A stretch of 64,000 nucleotides of DNA from contig NZ_BCSH01000050.1 of assembly GCF_001570765.1 (NCBI RefSeq), positions 1 through 64,000 on the forward strand. Direction: 5' to 3'. This document shows positions 37,219-47,645 of this stretch, piece by piece. The DNA is from Nocardiopsis listeri NBRC 13360. Lineage in GTDB: Bacteria; Actinomycetota; Actinomycetes; Streptosporangiales; Streptosporangiaceae. Under the pieces are notes generated by a model. The model saw only the letters and a list, made by a program, of their open reading frames with translations. It did no database searches and was not told where the DNA came from. Position 1 is the stretch's first letter; each line of letters opens with the position of its first letter. A program made the position numbers and the translations under genes.

Positions 37219-38232
37219 TCAAGGTTCGTCCTCTTCGGGAGCGGTCAGTACGCGCTCGAACGCCGCGGCGAGCTTGTCGGAGTCGTGTCGAGGCGTTCCA
37301 TCACCGCGACTCAGGTCGGCCAGTTCCAGCCGACCGCCCAGTTCACCGACCACCGACATGAGTGGGAACGGGTCCTCGACCATCCCGATGTCGGCCAACA
37401 CCACGTCCACACCGAGTTTGGGCGCGTGTTCGCGCAGCACCTCAAGGTAGGTCTCCGGGCGAAAGCCGTCGGTCTCGCCCTTCTGCGGCGACAGGTTCAA
37501 CGCCACCATCCGCTTGGCCCGCGTGGTGACCAGGGCGTTCGCCAGTTCAGGGACCAACAGGTGCGGCAGGACGCTGGTGAACCAGGACCCGGGTCCGAAC
37601 ACCACCCAGTCGGCCTCCCGGACCGCCTTGACCGCCTGTGTGCTGGCCGGGGGCTCCTCGGGCAGCAGTGACACCGAACGCACCCGCCCGTTGGTGCTCG
37701 CGCAGGCCACCTGACCGCGCACCGTGGTGAGTTCGTCGGGTCGCTCGGGGTCCACCCCGGCCACCTCGGCTGAGATCTCCAACGGTACCGACGACATCGG
37801 CAGCACCCGGCCGTGGGCGCCGAGCAGTTGGCCCACCCAGTCCAGGCCCGCCACGGAGTCCCCCAGCAGCTCCCACAACGCCACGATCAGTAGGTTGCCC
37901 ACGGCGTGGCCGTGCAGGTCGCCCTCGGATCGGAAGCGGTGCTGCAGGACCTGGGTCCACGTGTGACCCCACTCGTCGTCCCCGCACAGCGCCGCCAGCG
38001 CCATCCGCAGGTCCCCCGGCGGAAGCACTCCCAACTCCTCGCGTAGACGACCGCTGGAGCCGCCGTCATCGGCCACGGTCACGATCGCGGTGACGTCGGT
38101 GGTCACCCTGCACAACGCCGACAGCGAGGCGTACAGGCCGTGCCCGCCTCCCAGCGCCACCACCCGAGGTGGACGCGACACATCCTCCCCGTCCGGTTCA
38201 TCTGGTTCGCCCGGCTCGGTGCTCTTCGGCAT
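37219..38232 (-). CDS. yvcK: Gluconeogenesis/cell-wall factor YvcK (GlmR, CofD-like)
   Basis: YvcK/GlmR binds UDP-GlcNAc and helps direct carbon into peptidoglycan precursors in other bacteria. The 337-aa protein has VVALGGGHGLYASLSAL, VTVADDGGSSGRLREELGVLPPGDLRMALAAL, GHAVGNLLIVAL, VFGPGSWFTSVLPHLLV and VALNLSPQKGETDGF, the CofD-like pattern. The ATG used removes an unconserved proline/glycine-rich extension. It lies 177 bases after rapZ. Confidence 0.93.
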   Translation of the reverse strand: MPKSTEPGEPDEPDGEDVSRPPRVVALGGGHGLYASLSALCRVTTDVTAIVTVADDGGSSGRLREELGVLPPGDLRMALAALCGDDEWGHTWTQVLQHRFRSEGDLHGHAVGNLLIVALWELLGDSVAGLDWVGQLLGAHGRVLPMSSVPLEISAEVAGVDPERPDELTTVRGQVACASTNGRVRSVSLLPEEPPASTQAVKAVREADWVVFGPGSWFTSVLPHLLVPELANALVTTRAKRMVALNLSPQKGETDGFRPETYLEVLREHAPKLGVDVVLADIGMVEDPFPLMSVVGELGGRLELADLSRGDGTPRHDSDKLAAAFERVLTAPEEDEP

Positions 38233-38409
38233 GCCTTCGGCCTGTCCCCTCGTCCCCTGATCCAACGGACACCCCGGCCCACCGTGCCCGAGCCCCTGCA
38301 CGGGGCCGAGGAACCGACCGTGATCGGGCCAATGTAAGTGAAGACGCCCCTCTTGGCGATTCGGTTCACCGGACGGTATCGGTGCGGTTTCGGGCCGGGG
38401 TCCTCCTGG

Positions 38410-39294
38410 TCACTCGCGGCCGACGTCGCGGTGAACGACGTTGACGTCCACCCCTTGTCCTCGCAGTCTCTCGGCGAACTGCTCCGCCATGGCCACGCTG
38501 CGGTGCTTACCGCCGGTACAGCCCACGGCCAGGGTCATGTAGTGCTTGCCCTCGCGCTGGTAGCCGGCGATGGTCAGCTTGAGGACCTCGACGTAGGCCT
38601 CCAGCATCTCCTTGGCCCCGTCCTGGGAGAGGACGTAGTCGCGCACCGGCTCGTCACGCCCGTTCATGGGCCTGAGCTCGGGCACCCAGTGGGGGTTGGG
38701 CAGGAAACGACAGTCCAGCACCAGGTCGGCGTCGACCGGCAGACCATGCTTGAACCCGAAGGAGACCACGTTGGCGCGGGTGCGCGCCTCGTCGCTCTCC
38801 CCGAAGAAACCGATCACCCTCGCCTTGAGCTGGTGCACGTTGAGCTGGGAGGTGTCGATGACCAGGTCGGCCTCGCCCCGAATGGCGAGCAGGGTCTCGC
38901 GCTCACGGACGATCCCGTCGGTCAAACGTCCCTCGCCCTGCAGGGGGTGGGGCCGGCGCACCCCCTCGAAACGACGGACCAGGGCCTCGTCGGAGGCCTC
39001 CAGGAACAGCACGCGCGCGGTCATGTCGCGCTTGCGAAGCTCCTCGACCGTGGACAGCAGGTCCTCGGTAAAGGCCAGCGAACGCACGTCCACCACCACA
39101 GCCACCCGCGGCACCGCACCGTGGGTGCGACCCGCCAGCTCGATCATCGTCGGCAACAGCCCCGGCGGCAGGTTGTCCACCACGAACCAGTCCAGGTCCT
39201 CCAGCGCCCTGGCCGCCGTACTGCGTCCCGCACCGGACATGCCGGTGACGACGACCACCTCGGGGGGAAGTACCCCACCCAGTTCGACCGTCAT
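38410..39294 (-). CDS. rapZ: RNase adapter/nucleotide-binding protein RapZ
   Basis: RapZ (YvcJ) is a P-loop NTP-binding protein; in enterobacteria it steers RNase E to a small RNA, while its actinobacterial partner is less known. The 294-aa protein shows [20 protein letters not shown] (Walker A), [48 protein letters not shown] and the C-terminal [21 protein letters not shown]. The ATG overlaps the uvrC stop (ATGA). Confidence 0.95.
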   Translation of the reverse strand: MTVELGGVLPPEVVVVTGMSGAGRSTAARALEDLDWFVVDNLPPGLLPTMIELAGRTHGAVPRVAVVVDVRSLAFTEDLLSTVEELRKRDMTARVLFLEASDEALVRRFEGVRRPHPLQGEGRLTDGIVRERETLLAIRGEADLVIDTSQLNVHQLKARVIGFFGESDEARTRANVVSFGFKHGLPVDADLVLDCRFLPNPHWVPELRPMNGRDEPVRDYVLSQDGAKEMLEAYVEVLKLTIAGYQREGKHYMTLAVGCTGGKHRSVAMAEQFAERLRGQGVDVNVVHRDVGRE

Positions 39295-41324
39295 TTGTCT
39301 CCTCCCCCGTCGGTACTCTGCTCTGCCGTCACCCCGGGGCCCTTCCCACCCTGTCCGGCGGGGCCACCGGACAGGTGCGCGTGCACCGCCTCTGCCAGCT
39401 TGGCACCGATTCCGGGCACGGCCGCGATCTCCTCGGCGTCGGCCTCGGCCAATCGTTTCACCGAACCGAACTCCTTGATGAGCGCGCTCCGCCGGGCCGG
39501 GCCCAGTCCGGGCAGCTCGTCCAGGCTGCTGCCGGTGAGCGCCTTGGCGCGCTTTTGCCGGTGGTAACGGATGGCGAACCGGTGGGCCTCGTCACGCACC
39601 CGTTGAAGCAGGTAGAGCCCCTCCCCGTTGCGCGGAAGGATCACCGGATCCTCGTCGTCGGGGAGCCACACCTCCTCCAGCCGCTTGGCCAGCCCGCACA
39701 CGGCCACGTCCTCGATGCCCAGTTCGTCCAGGGCACGCCGAGCCGCCTCGGCCTGGGGTCGGGCACCGTCCACCACCACCAGGTTGGGCGGATAGGCGAA
39801 CTTGCCGGGCACCGGCTCGCCCTCGGCCGTGTCCGGCCGGGCGCCATGGTCGCCGGTCTCACCCATGCGGGCGAGCTCACCGGCCTTGGAGCTCTCCTCC
39901 AGGTAACGACGGAACCGACGCTTGACCACCTCGTACATGGCCGCCACGTCGTGCAGTTCTCTGCCGCCCTCTCCACTGCCGCGCACCGAGAAGCGCCGGT
40001 ACTCGGACTTGCGCGCCAGTCCGTCCTCGAACACCACCATGGACGCGACCACGTGTTCGCCCTGCAGGTTGGAGATGTCGAAGCACTCGATGCGCAGCGG
40101 GGCCTCGGCCAGGTCCAGAGCCTCCTGGATCTCGTTGAGGGCCCGAGAACGCGTGCTCAGATCGCCGGCACGGTGCGTCTTGTGCCGGGCCAGCGCCTCC
40201 TTGGCGTTCTTGTCGACCGTCTCCATGAGGGACTTCTTATCGCCCCGCTGCGGCACCCGCAGGTCCACCGTGGAACCGCGGTGTCCGGACAGCCATCGGG
40301 CGACAGCGTCGAGGTCGGCGGGTTCGTGGGAGACCAGGACCTCGCGCGGCACCGAGGTACCGGTGCCCTCGGTCTCCTCCTCGCCGTCCAGTCCGCCATA
40401 GATCTGACGCAGGAAGGTCTGCATGAGCTCGCCGGAGTCGGCGTCGGTGACCCGGTCGACCACATACCCCCGTCGGCCACGGATCCGGCCACCGCGCACG
40501 TGGAAGATCTGGACCGCGGCCTCCAACGGGTCCTCGGCCATGGAGATGACATCGCAGTCGGTGGAGTCGGGCAGGACCACGGCCTGCTTCTCCAGGGCGG
40601 CGCGCAGGGCCTCGATGTCGTCGCGGATCCGCGCGGCCCGCTCGTACTCCTGTTCCTTGGCCGCCTCCTTCATCCGGCCCTCCAGGCCGCGGATGAAGCG
40701 CCCGGTGTCACCGGCCATGAACGAACAGAAATCCTCGGCCAGGTCACGGTGCTCCTCGGGTGTGGCCTTTCCCACGCACGGGGCGACGCACTTGCCGATG
40801 TACCCGAGCAGGCAGGGCCGGCCGCTGTTACGAGCCCCCCGGAAAACCCCGGCGGAGCAGGTGCGCACCGGAAAGACCCGCAGCATCAGGTCGACGGTCT
40901 CGCGGATGGCCCAGGCGTGCGAGTACGGGCCGAAGTACCGCACCCCCTTGCGTTTGGCTCCGCGCATCACCTGTACTCGTGGGAACTCCTCGTTGAGGGT
41001 CACCGCCAGGTAGGGGTAGCTCTTGTCGTCGCGGTACTTGACGTTGAAACGCGGGTTGTACTGCTTGATCCAGGAGTACTCCAGCTGAAGCGCCTCGACC
41101 TCGGTACCGACGATGGTCCAGTCCACGTCGGCGGCGGTGGAGACCATCTGCTGGGTGCGCGGGTGCAGCCCGGCGAAGTCACGGAAGTAGGAGGACAGGC
41201 GTGACCGCAGGTTCTTGGCCTTGCCCACGTAGATGACGTGGCCGGCGGTGTCCTTGAATCGGTAGACGCCCGGTTCGGTCGGGATCGATCCGGGCGCCGG
41301 TCGCAGGTGAGGAGTCGCAGCCAT
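39291..41324 (-). CDS. uvrC: Excinuclease ABC subunit C
   Basis: UvrC makes both incisions in nucleotide excision repair. The 677-aa product has the N-terminal GIY-YIG nuclease ([29 protein letters not shown]), a Cys-bearing segment ([12 protein letters not shown]), a UVR motif near residue 215 ([23 protein letters not shown]) and the RNase H-like C-terminal nuclease ([34 protein letters not shown]). Two helix-hairpin-helix motifs end it ([32 protein letters not shown]). The ATG follows a GGGGG tract. It starts the uvrC-rapZ pair and diverges from mscS. Confidence 0.96.
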   Translation of the reverse strand: MAATPHLRPAPGSIPTEPGVYRFKDTAGHVIYVGKAKNLRSRLSSYFRDFAGLHPRTQQMVSTAADVDWTIVGTEVEALQLEYSWIKQYNPRFNVKYRDDKSYPYLAVTLNEEFPRVQVMRGAKRKGVRYFGPYSHAWAIRETVDLMLRVFPVRTCSAGVFRGARNSGRPCLLGYIGKCVAPCVGKATPEEHRDLAEDFCSFMAGDTGRFIRGLEGRMKEAAKEQEYERAARIRDDIEALRAALEKQAVVLPDSTDCDVISMAEDPLEAAVQIFHVRGGRIRGRRGYVVDRVTDADSGELMQTFLRQIYGGLDGEEETEGTGTSVPREVLVSHEPADLDAVARWLSGHRGSTVDLRVPQRGDKKSLMETVDKNAKEALARHKTHRAGDLSTRSRALNEIQEALDLAEAPLRIECFDISNLQGEHVVASMVVFEDGLARKSEYRRFSVRGSGEGGRELHDVAAMYEVVKRRFRRYLEESSKAGELARMGETGDHGARPDTAEGEPVPGKFAYPPNLVVVDGARPQAEAARRALDELGIEDVAVCGLAKRLEEVWLPDDEDPVILPRNGEGLYLLQRVRDEAHRFAIRYHRQKRAKALTGSSLDELPGLGPARRSALIKEFGSVKRLAEADAEEIAAVPGIGAKLAEAVHAHLSGGPAGQGGKGPGVTAEQSTDGGGDK

Positions 41325-41502
41325 ACCCCCATTCTGGTGGGTCGCGAGGACAGACGGCCACCTGCCCGGTGCCCGAGGACCCATATACCTCCGTGAGCCA
41401 CAATGATCGTTCATTCAAACGTCACGATTTAGTATCCACATGCCCTAAGTTGGGCGAGTAACTCAGCAACTTCCCGACATCGACGACAAGGAGGTCCACG
41501 CC

Positions 41503-42660
41503 GTGACCGTTGCGCACTGGATCGCGATCGGCATCGCCGTCGCGGTCTCCATGGCCCTCGTCTTCGTGCTGCACTGGGTGCTCAACCACAAGTTGGGCAA
41601 GGTCTGGCCGATGGCCCGCCACGTGGTCTCGCGTTCGGCCGTGACCGCCTACACCGCGGCCGCGGTGGTCGGCGCGAACCTGGCTCTGCCCAGCGTGGGC
41701 GACGTGGGTTGGAGCACCTACTCCATCATCGAACACGCGATGCGGATCCTGATGATCAGCACGCTGACCGCGCTGGGCCTGAGCCTGGCCTACGCCGCCA
41801 CCGACATGGTGTTGCAGCGCCTGTCCTTCAGCAACGGTGACGCCGACCGTCGAGCCCGCAGACTCCAGACCCAGGTCCGCCTGCTGCGCCGCGTCATCAC
41901 CTCCATCATCGTGGTCCTGGCGATCGCCGCCATCCTCTTCACCTTCGACGCCGTACGCGCCCTGGGGGCCGGGCTCCTGGCCTCGGCCGGTGTCATCGGT
42001 ATCGTCGCCGGTGTCGCCGCGCAGTCGACCCTGGGAAACCTGTTCGCCGGACTCCAGCTGGCCTTCAGCGACGCCCTGCGCATCGGCGACGTCGTCGTGG
42101 TCGAGGGCGAATGGGGCCGGGTCGAGGAACTGAGCCTGGTCAACGTCACCATCAAGATCTGGGACGAGCGCCGACTGGTGGTCCCGGTCGTCAACTTCAC
42201 CACGACCAGCTTCGAGAACTGGACCAAGTCCGGCACCAACATCACCGCCAAGGTCGAGTTCCCCCTGGACTGGGAGGTGCCCATCGCCGAACTCCGCGAG
42301 GAGGCCGGCAAACTCATCACCTCCAGCAACAACTGGGACGGCCGCAGCTGGTCCTGCCAGGTCGTGAACATCAGCGAGTCCGGTGAGGTCGTGGTCCGCG
42401 TGGTCGCCACCGCCGCCGACACCGGCGGTCAGTGGAACGTCGCCTGCGAGATCCGCGAGCACCTCGTCACCTGGTTGGCCACCCACTACCCGCAGTCGCT
42501 GCCGCGCAAGCGCACCGAGTTCGTCTCCGGCGGCGACGAGGAGGAGTCCGGCTACGCCGCGCGGTTCCCCACCTCGGCCTTCCGTCGTGCCACCGCCGCC
42601 TCCGTCGCCGCGCACGAGGGCAACGGCGACGCCCGCTCGGGAGACCCGGAGGAGGCCTGA
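41503..42660 (+). CDS. MscS-type mechanosensitive ion channel
   Basis: This 385-aa channel probably releases solutes on hypo-osmotic shock. Hydrophobic segments are at about 5-27, 45-65, 80-100 and 125-150. The pore-lining helix GAGLLASAGVIGIVAGVAAQSTLGNLFAGLQLAFSD carries the Gly/Ala pattern of MscS TM3, and the beta domain follows (LRIGDVVVVEGEWGRVEELSLVNVTIKIWDERRLVVPV). A C-terminal soluble domain and an Ala/Glu-rich tail end it. GTG start with GGAGG upstream. It is followed by a 20-bp-stem terminator. Confidence 0.93.
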   Translation: MTVAHWIAIGIAVAVSMALVFVLHWVLNHKLGKVWPMARHVVSRSAVTAYTAAAVVGANLALPSVGDVGWSTYSIIEHAMRILMISTLTALGLSLAYAATDMVLQRLSFSNGDADRRARRLQTQVRLLRRVITSIIVVLAIAAILFTFDAVRALGAGLLASAGVIGIVAGVAAQSTLGNLFAGLQLAFSDALRIGDVVVVEGEWGRVEELSLVNVTIKIWDERRLVVPVVNFTTTSFENWTKSGTNITAKVEFPLDWEVPIAELREEAGKLITSSNNWDGRSWSCQVVNISESGEVVVRVVATAADTGGQWNVACEIREHLVTWLATHYPQSLPRKRTEFVSGGDEEESGYAARFPTSAFRRATAASVAAHEGNGDARSGDPEEA

Positions 42661-42685
42661 GCCCCCTCTTCCCGCACCTTCTCGA

Positions 42686-42728
42686 ACATGGGGGAGCCCC
42701 GCCCGATCCGGGCGGGGCTCCCCCATGT
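42686..42728. terminator. Bidirectional terminator between mscS and the Rieske gene
   Basis: A perfect stem of 20 bp (5' arm at 42686-42705, ACATGGGGGAGCCCCGCCCG) around a 3-base loop, placed 25 bases after the mscS stop and 15 bases after the convergent Rieske stop. Confidence 0.9.
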
Positions 42729-42743
42729 CGGATCCGGGATCCG

Positions 42744-43151
42744 CTAATCCAGGATGATGTCGGTGCCGTCGATGGTGACGGTGAACGTCTCCAGGGGGTC
42801 CTGCGCGGGCCCGGCCACCGGTTCGCCGGAGGTGTAGTCGAACTCACTGCCGTGGCACAGGCAACGGATCAGCTCCTGGTCCACCTCCTGGACCGTGCAA
42901 CCACCGTGGGTGCAGGCGGCGTCGAAGGCCTTGAACTCACCCTTCTCCGGTTGGGTCACCACCAGCTTGCTGTGGCTGAACACCGTTCCGCCGCCCTCGG
43001 GAACCTCGGTGGTCTGGCCGATCACCTGGCCTCGGCGCACCTCCTGCGGTTCGGGAGGTTCCCCGCAGGCGCTCACGGCACCGACGGCCGTGGCCGCGCC
43101 CGCCGCACCGAGCAGACGGCGCCTGCTCATCCCGCACCCGCATGTCCTCAT
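42744..43151 (-). CDS. Exported Rieske [2Fe-2S] protein (Tat-type lipoprotein)
   Basis: This is a stand-alone Rieske protein carrying a 2Fe-2S cluster outside the membrane. A twin-arginine-like start (MSRRRLLGAAGAATAVGAVSAC) ends in a lipobox Cys, suggesting a Tat-exported lipoprotein. The cluster ligands are in CTHGGC and CLCHGS, with the usual Cys-His pairs. The remainder is a beta domain (VFSHSKLVVTQPEKGEFKAFD). The start is uncertain: ATGs at 43151 and 43130 are both possible. It converges on mscS and follows uvrA on the same strand. The electron-transfer partner is unknown. Confidence 0.9.
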   Translation of the reverse strand: MRTCGCGMSRRRLLGAAGAATAVGAVSACGEPPEPQEVRRGQVIGQTTEVPEGGGTVFSHSKLVVTQPEKGEFKAFDAACTHGGCTVQEVDQELIRCLCHGSEFDYTSGEPVAGPAQDPLETFTVTIDGTDIILD

Positions 43152-43253
43152 TCCGGCCACGACCGAACGCTCCTCACCTGCGCCTGAAAGTCCACTACGA
43201 ACTGTAGTAGCTCAGGTGGGGTGCCCCGTCCCGGCCCCCGCGCGGCGACGACC

Positions 43254-46100
43254 TCAGAGCATCTTGGCGAGGAAGCGTCCGGTGTAGGACTCCGCGACCG
43301 CGCCGACCTCCTCCGGGGTGCCCTCCGCGACCACCAGGCCACCACCGGAGCCGCCCTCGGGGCCCATGTCGATGACGTGGTCGGCGGTCTTGATCACGTC
43401 GAGGTTGTGCTCGATGACGATCACGGTGTTGCCGCTCTCGGTGAGTCTGTCGAGCACGCCCAGCAGCTTGCGAATGTCCTCGAAGTGCAGACCCGTGGTG
43501 GGTTCGTCCAGCACGTACACGGTCTTGCCGGTGGATCGGCGCTGCAACTCGGAGGCGAGCTTGACCCTTTGGGCCTCGCCGCCCGAGAGCGTGGTGGCGG
43601 GCTGCCCCAGGCGCACGTACCCCAGACCCACGTCCACGAGCGTCTGCAGGTGGCGACGGATCGCGTTGATCGGCTCGAAGAACTCCAGGGCCTCGGCGAT
43701 CGGCATCTCCAACACCTCGGAGATGTTCTTGCCCTTGTACTTCACCTGCAAGGTCTCCCGGTTGTACCGGGCGCCGTGGCACACCTCGCAGGGCACGTAC
43801 ACGTCGGGCAGGAACTGCATCTCGATCTTGAGCGTGCCGTCACCGGAGCAGGACTCGCAACGGCCGCCCTTGACGTTGAAGGAGAACCGGCCCGGCTGGT
43901 AGCCGCGTGTCTTGGCGTCGGTGGTCTGTGCGAACAGCTTGCGCACGTGGTCGAAGACCCCGGAGTAGGTGGCCGGGTTGGAGCGCGGGGTGCGACCGAT
44001 GGGGCTCTGGTCGACGTGCACCACCTTGTCGACCTTGCCCATGCCGTTGACCCGCAGGTGCCGTCCGGGCACGTCGCGGGCACCGTTGAGCTCCTTGGCC
44101 AGCGCCTTGTACAGGATCTCGTTGACCAGCGTTGACTTGCCCGAACCGGACACCCCGGTGACCGCGGTGAACACACCCAGCGGGAAGGTGACGTCGATGC
44201 CCTCCAGGTTGTTCTCCCGGGCCCCGCGCACCACCAACTCATGCCCCTTGGTCAGGGGTCGACGCTTCTCGGGCAACTCGATGACGCGCCGCCCCGACAG
44301 GTAGTCGCCGGTCAGCGAGTCGGTGGCGGTGTAGAGCTCGTCGACGATGCCGGAGACCACCACGTGTCCGCCGTGCTCGCCGGCGCCGGGGCCGATGTCG
44401 ACGATCCAGTCGGCGGCTCGGATGGTGTCCTCGTCGTGCTCGACCACGATGAGGGTGTTGCCGATGTCGCGTAGCCGCTGCAGGGTCTCCAGCAGGCGGG
44501 CGTTGTCGCGCTGGTGCAGCCCGATGGAGGGCTCGTCCAGGACGTAGAGGACACCCACCAGGCCGGAGCCGATCTGGGTCGCCAGACGGATGCGCTGGGC
44601 CTCACCACCCGAGAGCGAACCCGAGGAGCGGGCCAGGCTGAGGTAGTCCAGCCCCACGTCCAGCAGGAAGCCCAGGCGGGCGTTGATCTCCTTGAGCACC
44701 TGCGCGGCGATGACCATGTCGCGGTCCGAAAGCCTCAGGTCGGCCAGGAAGGCGGCGCTCTCGCTCAGCGACATCGAGGCGACATCGGCGATGGACCTGC
44801 CGCCGATCGTCACCGCGAGCACCACCGGCTTGAGCCGGGTGCCGCCGCAGGTGGGGCAGGGCACGCTGCGCATGTAGCCTTCGAGGCGCTCCCGGGTGTG
44901 GTCGCTCTCCACCTCGGAGTGGCGACGCTTCACCCAGGGCACCACGCCCTCGAACTCGGTGTAGTAGGAGCGGCTGCGCCCGTACCGGTTGCGGTAGCTC
45001 ACGTGGACCTGGGTGTCGTGCCCCTCCAGGATGGCCTTGCGGGCCTGCCGGGGCAGCCGCTCCCAGGGGGTGTCGGTGTCGAAACCGATGGCCTCCCCCA
45101 GGGCCTTGAGGATGCGCTCCCAGTAACCGCCGTTCGGGCCGCCCGACCAGGGGGCGATGGCACCGTCGGCGAGCGTTTTCTCCGGGTCGGGCACGAGCAG
45201 GTCGCCGTCGACCTCCATGCGGGTGCCCAGGCCGGAGCAGTCGGTGCAGGCGCCGTAGGGGGCGTTGAAGGAGAAGGAACGCGGTTCGAGCTGCTCGAAG
45301 GACAGGTCGTCGTAGGGACAGTACAGGTGCTCGGAGAAGACCTTCTCCCGCTCGGGGTCGTCGTTCTCCAGATCGACGAAGTCCAGGACGATGGTGCCAC
45401 CGGCCAGCTTCAGCGCCGTCTCGACCGAGTCGGTGAGCCGGCCCAGGGAACCGGGCTTGACGCTGAGACGGTCCACGACCACGGAGATCTCGTGCTTGTC
45501 GTAGCGGCCCAGCTTGGGCGTCTCGTCCAGACGCACCGCTCGGCCGTCGACCATGGCGCGGGTGAAGCCCCTGGACTGCAGGTCCTTGAAGAGCTCGACG
45601 TACTCGCCCTTACGGCCGCGCACGACCGGGGCGAGCACCTGGAAACGGGTGCCCTCGGTCATCTCCATGACCCGATCGACGATCTGTTGAGGGCTCTGCC
45701 GGGCGATCTCGCGGTGGCACTCGGGACAGTGCGGCACGCCCACGCGCGCCCACAACAGGCGCAGGTAGTCGTAGACCTCGGTGATGGTCCCGACCGTGGA
45801 GCGCGGGTTGCGGCTGGTGGACTTCTGGTCGATGGAGACCGCGGGCGACAGGCCTTCGATGAAGTCGACGTCGGGTTTGTCCATCTGGCCGAGGAACTGA
45901 CGGGCGTACGCCGACAGTGACTCGACATAGCGGCGCTGGCCCTCGGCGAAGATCGTGTCGAAGGCGAGCGAGGACTTGCCCGAGCCGGAAAGGCCCGTGA
46001 ACACGATCATGGAGTCGCGGGGCAGGTCCAGGGAGACGTCCTTGAGGTTGTGCTCCCGTGCTCCACGGACCACCAGTTGTTCGACCATCGAGTGAGACAT
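43254..46100 (-). CDS. uvrA: Excinuclease ABC subunit A
   Basis: UvrA is the damage-recognition ATPase of nucleotide excision repair. The 948-aa protein has two ABC modules: Walker [17 protein letters not shown] and [16 protein letters not shown], signatures [17 protein letters not shown] and [16 protein letters not shown]. Zinc-binding Cys groups are CPTCGGTRL and the C-terminal CESCSGDG...CEVCHG. The ATG ([22 protein letters not shown]) follows GAAGG; a second ATG 12 bases later is possible. The upstream region carries a LexA-type SOS box, so induction by DNA damage is expected. Confidence 0.97.
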   Translation of the reverse strand: MSHSMVEQLVVRGAREHNLKDVSLDLPRDSMIVFTGLSGSGKSSLAFDTIFAEGQRRYVESLSAYARQFLGQMDKPDVDFIEGLSPAVSIDQKSTSRNPRSTVGTITEVYDYLRLLWARVGVPHCPECHREIARQSPQQIVDRVMEMTEGTRFQVLAPVVRGRKGEYVELFKDLQSRGFTRAMVDGRAVRLDETPKLGRYDKHEISVVVDRLSVKPGSLGRLTDSVETALKLAGGTIVLDFVDLENDDPEREKVFSEHLYCPYDDLSFEQLEPRSFSFNAPYGACTDCSGLGTRMEVDGDLLVPDPEKTLADGAIAPWSGGPNGGYWERILKALGEAIGFDTDTPWERLPRQARKAILEGHDTQVHVSYRNRYGRSRSYYTEFEGVVPWVKRRHSEVESDHTRERLEGYMRSVPCPTCGGTRLKPVVLAVTIGGRSIADVASMSLSESAAFLADLRLSDRDMVIAAQVLKEINARLGFLLDVGLDYLSLARSSGSLSGGEAQRIRLATQIGSGLVGVLYVLDEPSIGLHQRDNARLLETLQRLRDIGNTLIVVEHDEDTIRAADWIVDIGPGAGEHGGHVVVSGIVDELYTATDSLTGDYLSGRRVIELPEKRRPLTKGHELVVRGARENNLEGIDVTFPLGVFTAVTGVSGSGKSTLVNEILYKALAKELNGARDVPGRHLRVNGMGKVDKVVHVDQSPIGRTPRSNPATYSGVFDHVRKLFAQTTDAKTRGYQPGRFSFNVKGGRCESCSGDGTLKIEMQFLPDVYVPCEVCHGARYNRETLQVKYKGKNISEVLEMPIAEALEFFEPINAIRRHLQTLVDVGLGYVRLGQPATTLSGGEAQRVKLASELQRRSTGKTVYVLDEPTTGLHFEDIRKLLGVLDRLTESGNTVIVIEHNLDVIKTADHVIDMGPEGGSGGGLVVAEGTPEEVGAVAESYTGRFLAKML

Positions 46101-46267
46101 CCTTCGCGGTGCGGCGGTCGCAGGCCCGTCCGGGCCATGGCGGGGATGCGGGGAGGGGGTCGCCTCCCCCATCCGCCAAGACTAACGATCGCCCGTGACG
46201 GTTTCTTCCACCAAGCAGAAGTGGTGGTGGCCATGACGCGTCGGCGTCAGACCACCACCACTATAGA

Positions 46268-46281
46268 CGAACAACCGTTCG
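46268..46281. promoter_or_regulatory. SOS (LexA) box upstream of uvrA
   Basis: CGAAC-AACC-GTTCG has perfect half-sites of the Gram-positive/actinobacterial LexA box (CGAAC-N4-GTTCG). A TATAGT -10-like hexamer follows within 10 bases on the minus strand, so LexA would block the promoter. It lies 167 bases before the uvrA start and 34 bases after the terC stop. Confidence 0.8.
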
Positions 46282-46315
46282 AATACCGGAGGTTCCTTGA
46301 AGTCCTCGAACCCGC

Positions 46316-47335
46316 TCAGGACCGGTCGGCGGAGCCGTCCGTCTTCGCCTCGACCTGCCCGTCCTTGTCGCCGTCCGAGCGCGACTTGATCAGGCTGCCG
46401 ATGATGGTGATGGTCATGATGCCCAGGATGACGGTCAGCGAGGCGCCGATACCGACCTCGATGACGTGCACGCCGTTCTCGTGCAGAGCGTGCAGGATCA
46501 TCTTCACGCCGATGAAGACCATGATCGCCGACAGGCCCCAGCTGATGTAGGCCAGACGATCCATGAGACCGGCCAGGAGGAAGTACAGCTGACGCAGACC
46601 CATCAGGGCGAAGGCGTTGGCGGTGAAGACGATGTAGGCGTCCTGGGTCAGACCGAAGATCGCCGGGATGGAGTCGACGGCGAAGACCAGGTCGATGACA
46701 CCGATCGCGACGATCACCAGCAGCATCGGGGTCACGTGACGACGACCGTCGAGCTTCACGGTCATCTTGGCGTCGTGGTAGTCGTTCGTCACCGGCCAGA
46801 AACGCTTGACCAGGCGCACCACCGGGGTCTGCGTGAAGTCCTTGTCGTCCTCGTCACCCTTGAGGTGGTCCCGGATGATCTTGTAGCCGGTGTAGATGAG
46901 GAAGACGCCGAAGAGGTAGAAGACCTCGCTCCAGGCGTTGATGACCTGGGCGCCCAGGACGATGAAGATGCCGCGCATCACGATCGCGATGACGATGCCG
47001 ACCAGCAACACCTCGTGCTGGTACTTCTTGGGCACCGCGAAGCCCGTCAACAACAGATAGAAGACGAACAGGTTGTCGATGCTCAGGCTCTTCTCGGTGA
47101 CGAACCCGGCGAAGTACTCGGCACCCGCGGTGCCACCGCCGAAGTACATGAGACCGAGACCGAAGACCACGGCGAGGCCGATGTAGAAGACCGCCCACCA
47201 GCCGGCCTGCTTCATCCCGAATTCCATCGGGCCCTTGGTCTTGCTCCAGGGACGGTCGACGATGATCAGGTCCAGGGCCAGGATCAAGATCATGGCCGCG
47301 ATGGTGGCAGCCCAGATCCACAGGGGAACGTTCAC
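46316..47335 (-). CDS. TerC-family membrane protein (Alx-like, manganese-linked)
   Basis: This 339-aa TerC protein of the group is implicated in Mn2+ export or metalation. It has about nine membrane segments, with the family's acidic motifs VTEKSLSIDNLFVFYLLLTGF and FAVDSIPAIFGLTQDAYIVFTANAFALMGLRQLYFLL, whose Asp/Glu residues are thought to bind metal. A charged loop (DHLKGDEDDKDFTQTPVVRLVKRF) separates the halves. The GTG follows GGAGGAG. A yybP-ykoY-type leader precedes it, implying control by manganese. Confidence 0.93.
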   Translation of the reverse strand: MNVPLWIWAATIAAMILILALDLIIVDRPWSKTKGPMEFGMKQAGWWAVFYIGLAVVFGLGLMYFGGGTAGAEYFAGFVTEKSLSIDNLFVFYLLLTGFAVPKKYQHEVLLVGIVIAIVMRGIFIVLGAQVINAWSEVFYLFGVFLIYTGYKIIRDHLKGDEDDKDFTQTPVVRLVKRFWPVTNDYHDAKMTVKLDGRRHVTPMLLVIVAIGVIDLVFAVDSIPAIFGLTQDAYIVFTANAFALMGLRQLYFLLAGLMDRLAYISWGLSAIMVFIGVKMILHALHENGVHVIEVGIGASLTVILGIMTITIIGSLIKSRSDGDKDGQVEAKTDGSADRS

Positions 47336-47346
47336 TGACGGATTCT

Positions 47347-47500
47347 CCTCCGGTCGGTGCGCGCGAGCGTTGTGCGCGCACGAAAAATAACCGGAGGTCT
47401 CTCCCGCCCGCACCTCGAAGGTGTGGACCGACGGAACCGGGAACACATCGTTGTGGTCCGTGATGACGGCGCCGCCGCGACAGGGATACTCCCCTCACGT
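47347..47500 (-). ncRNA. yybP-ykoY-type manganese riboswitch in the terC leader
   Basis: On the minus strand, GAGGGGAGTATCCC (47496-47483) and GGGAGAGACCTCC (47405-47393) form the family's core: P1 GAGG/CCTC, the GGAGTA and GAGA internal loop, then P2 TCCC/GGGA. Several hairpins lie between, including CACC-TTCGA-GGTG. Downstream, CCTCCGGT (47397-47390) is exactly complementary to ACCGGAGG (47354-47347), which contains the terC ribosome site. A perfect GTGCGCGC/GCGCGCAC hairpin (47381-47374 with 47364-47357) brings the two strands together. The arrangement fits a translational on-switch. Confidence 0.72.
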
Positions 47501-47645
47501 GGTGAAGCAGGCGCAAGAAGCGCACCAACAAAGGGTACGCCATCCGAGCCGGTCCTCAGGATGCCATGAACCATCCCCGGGGGGAAGTCGCCCCGACGGT
47601 GGTATCGCCCATTCCGGAGGGCCACATCCCCCTTGCCGAACGCAC

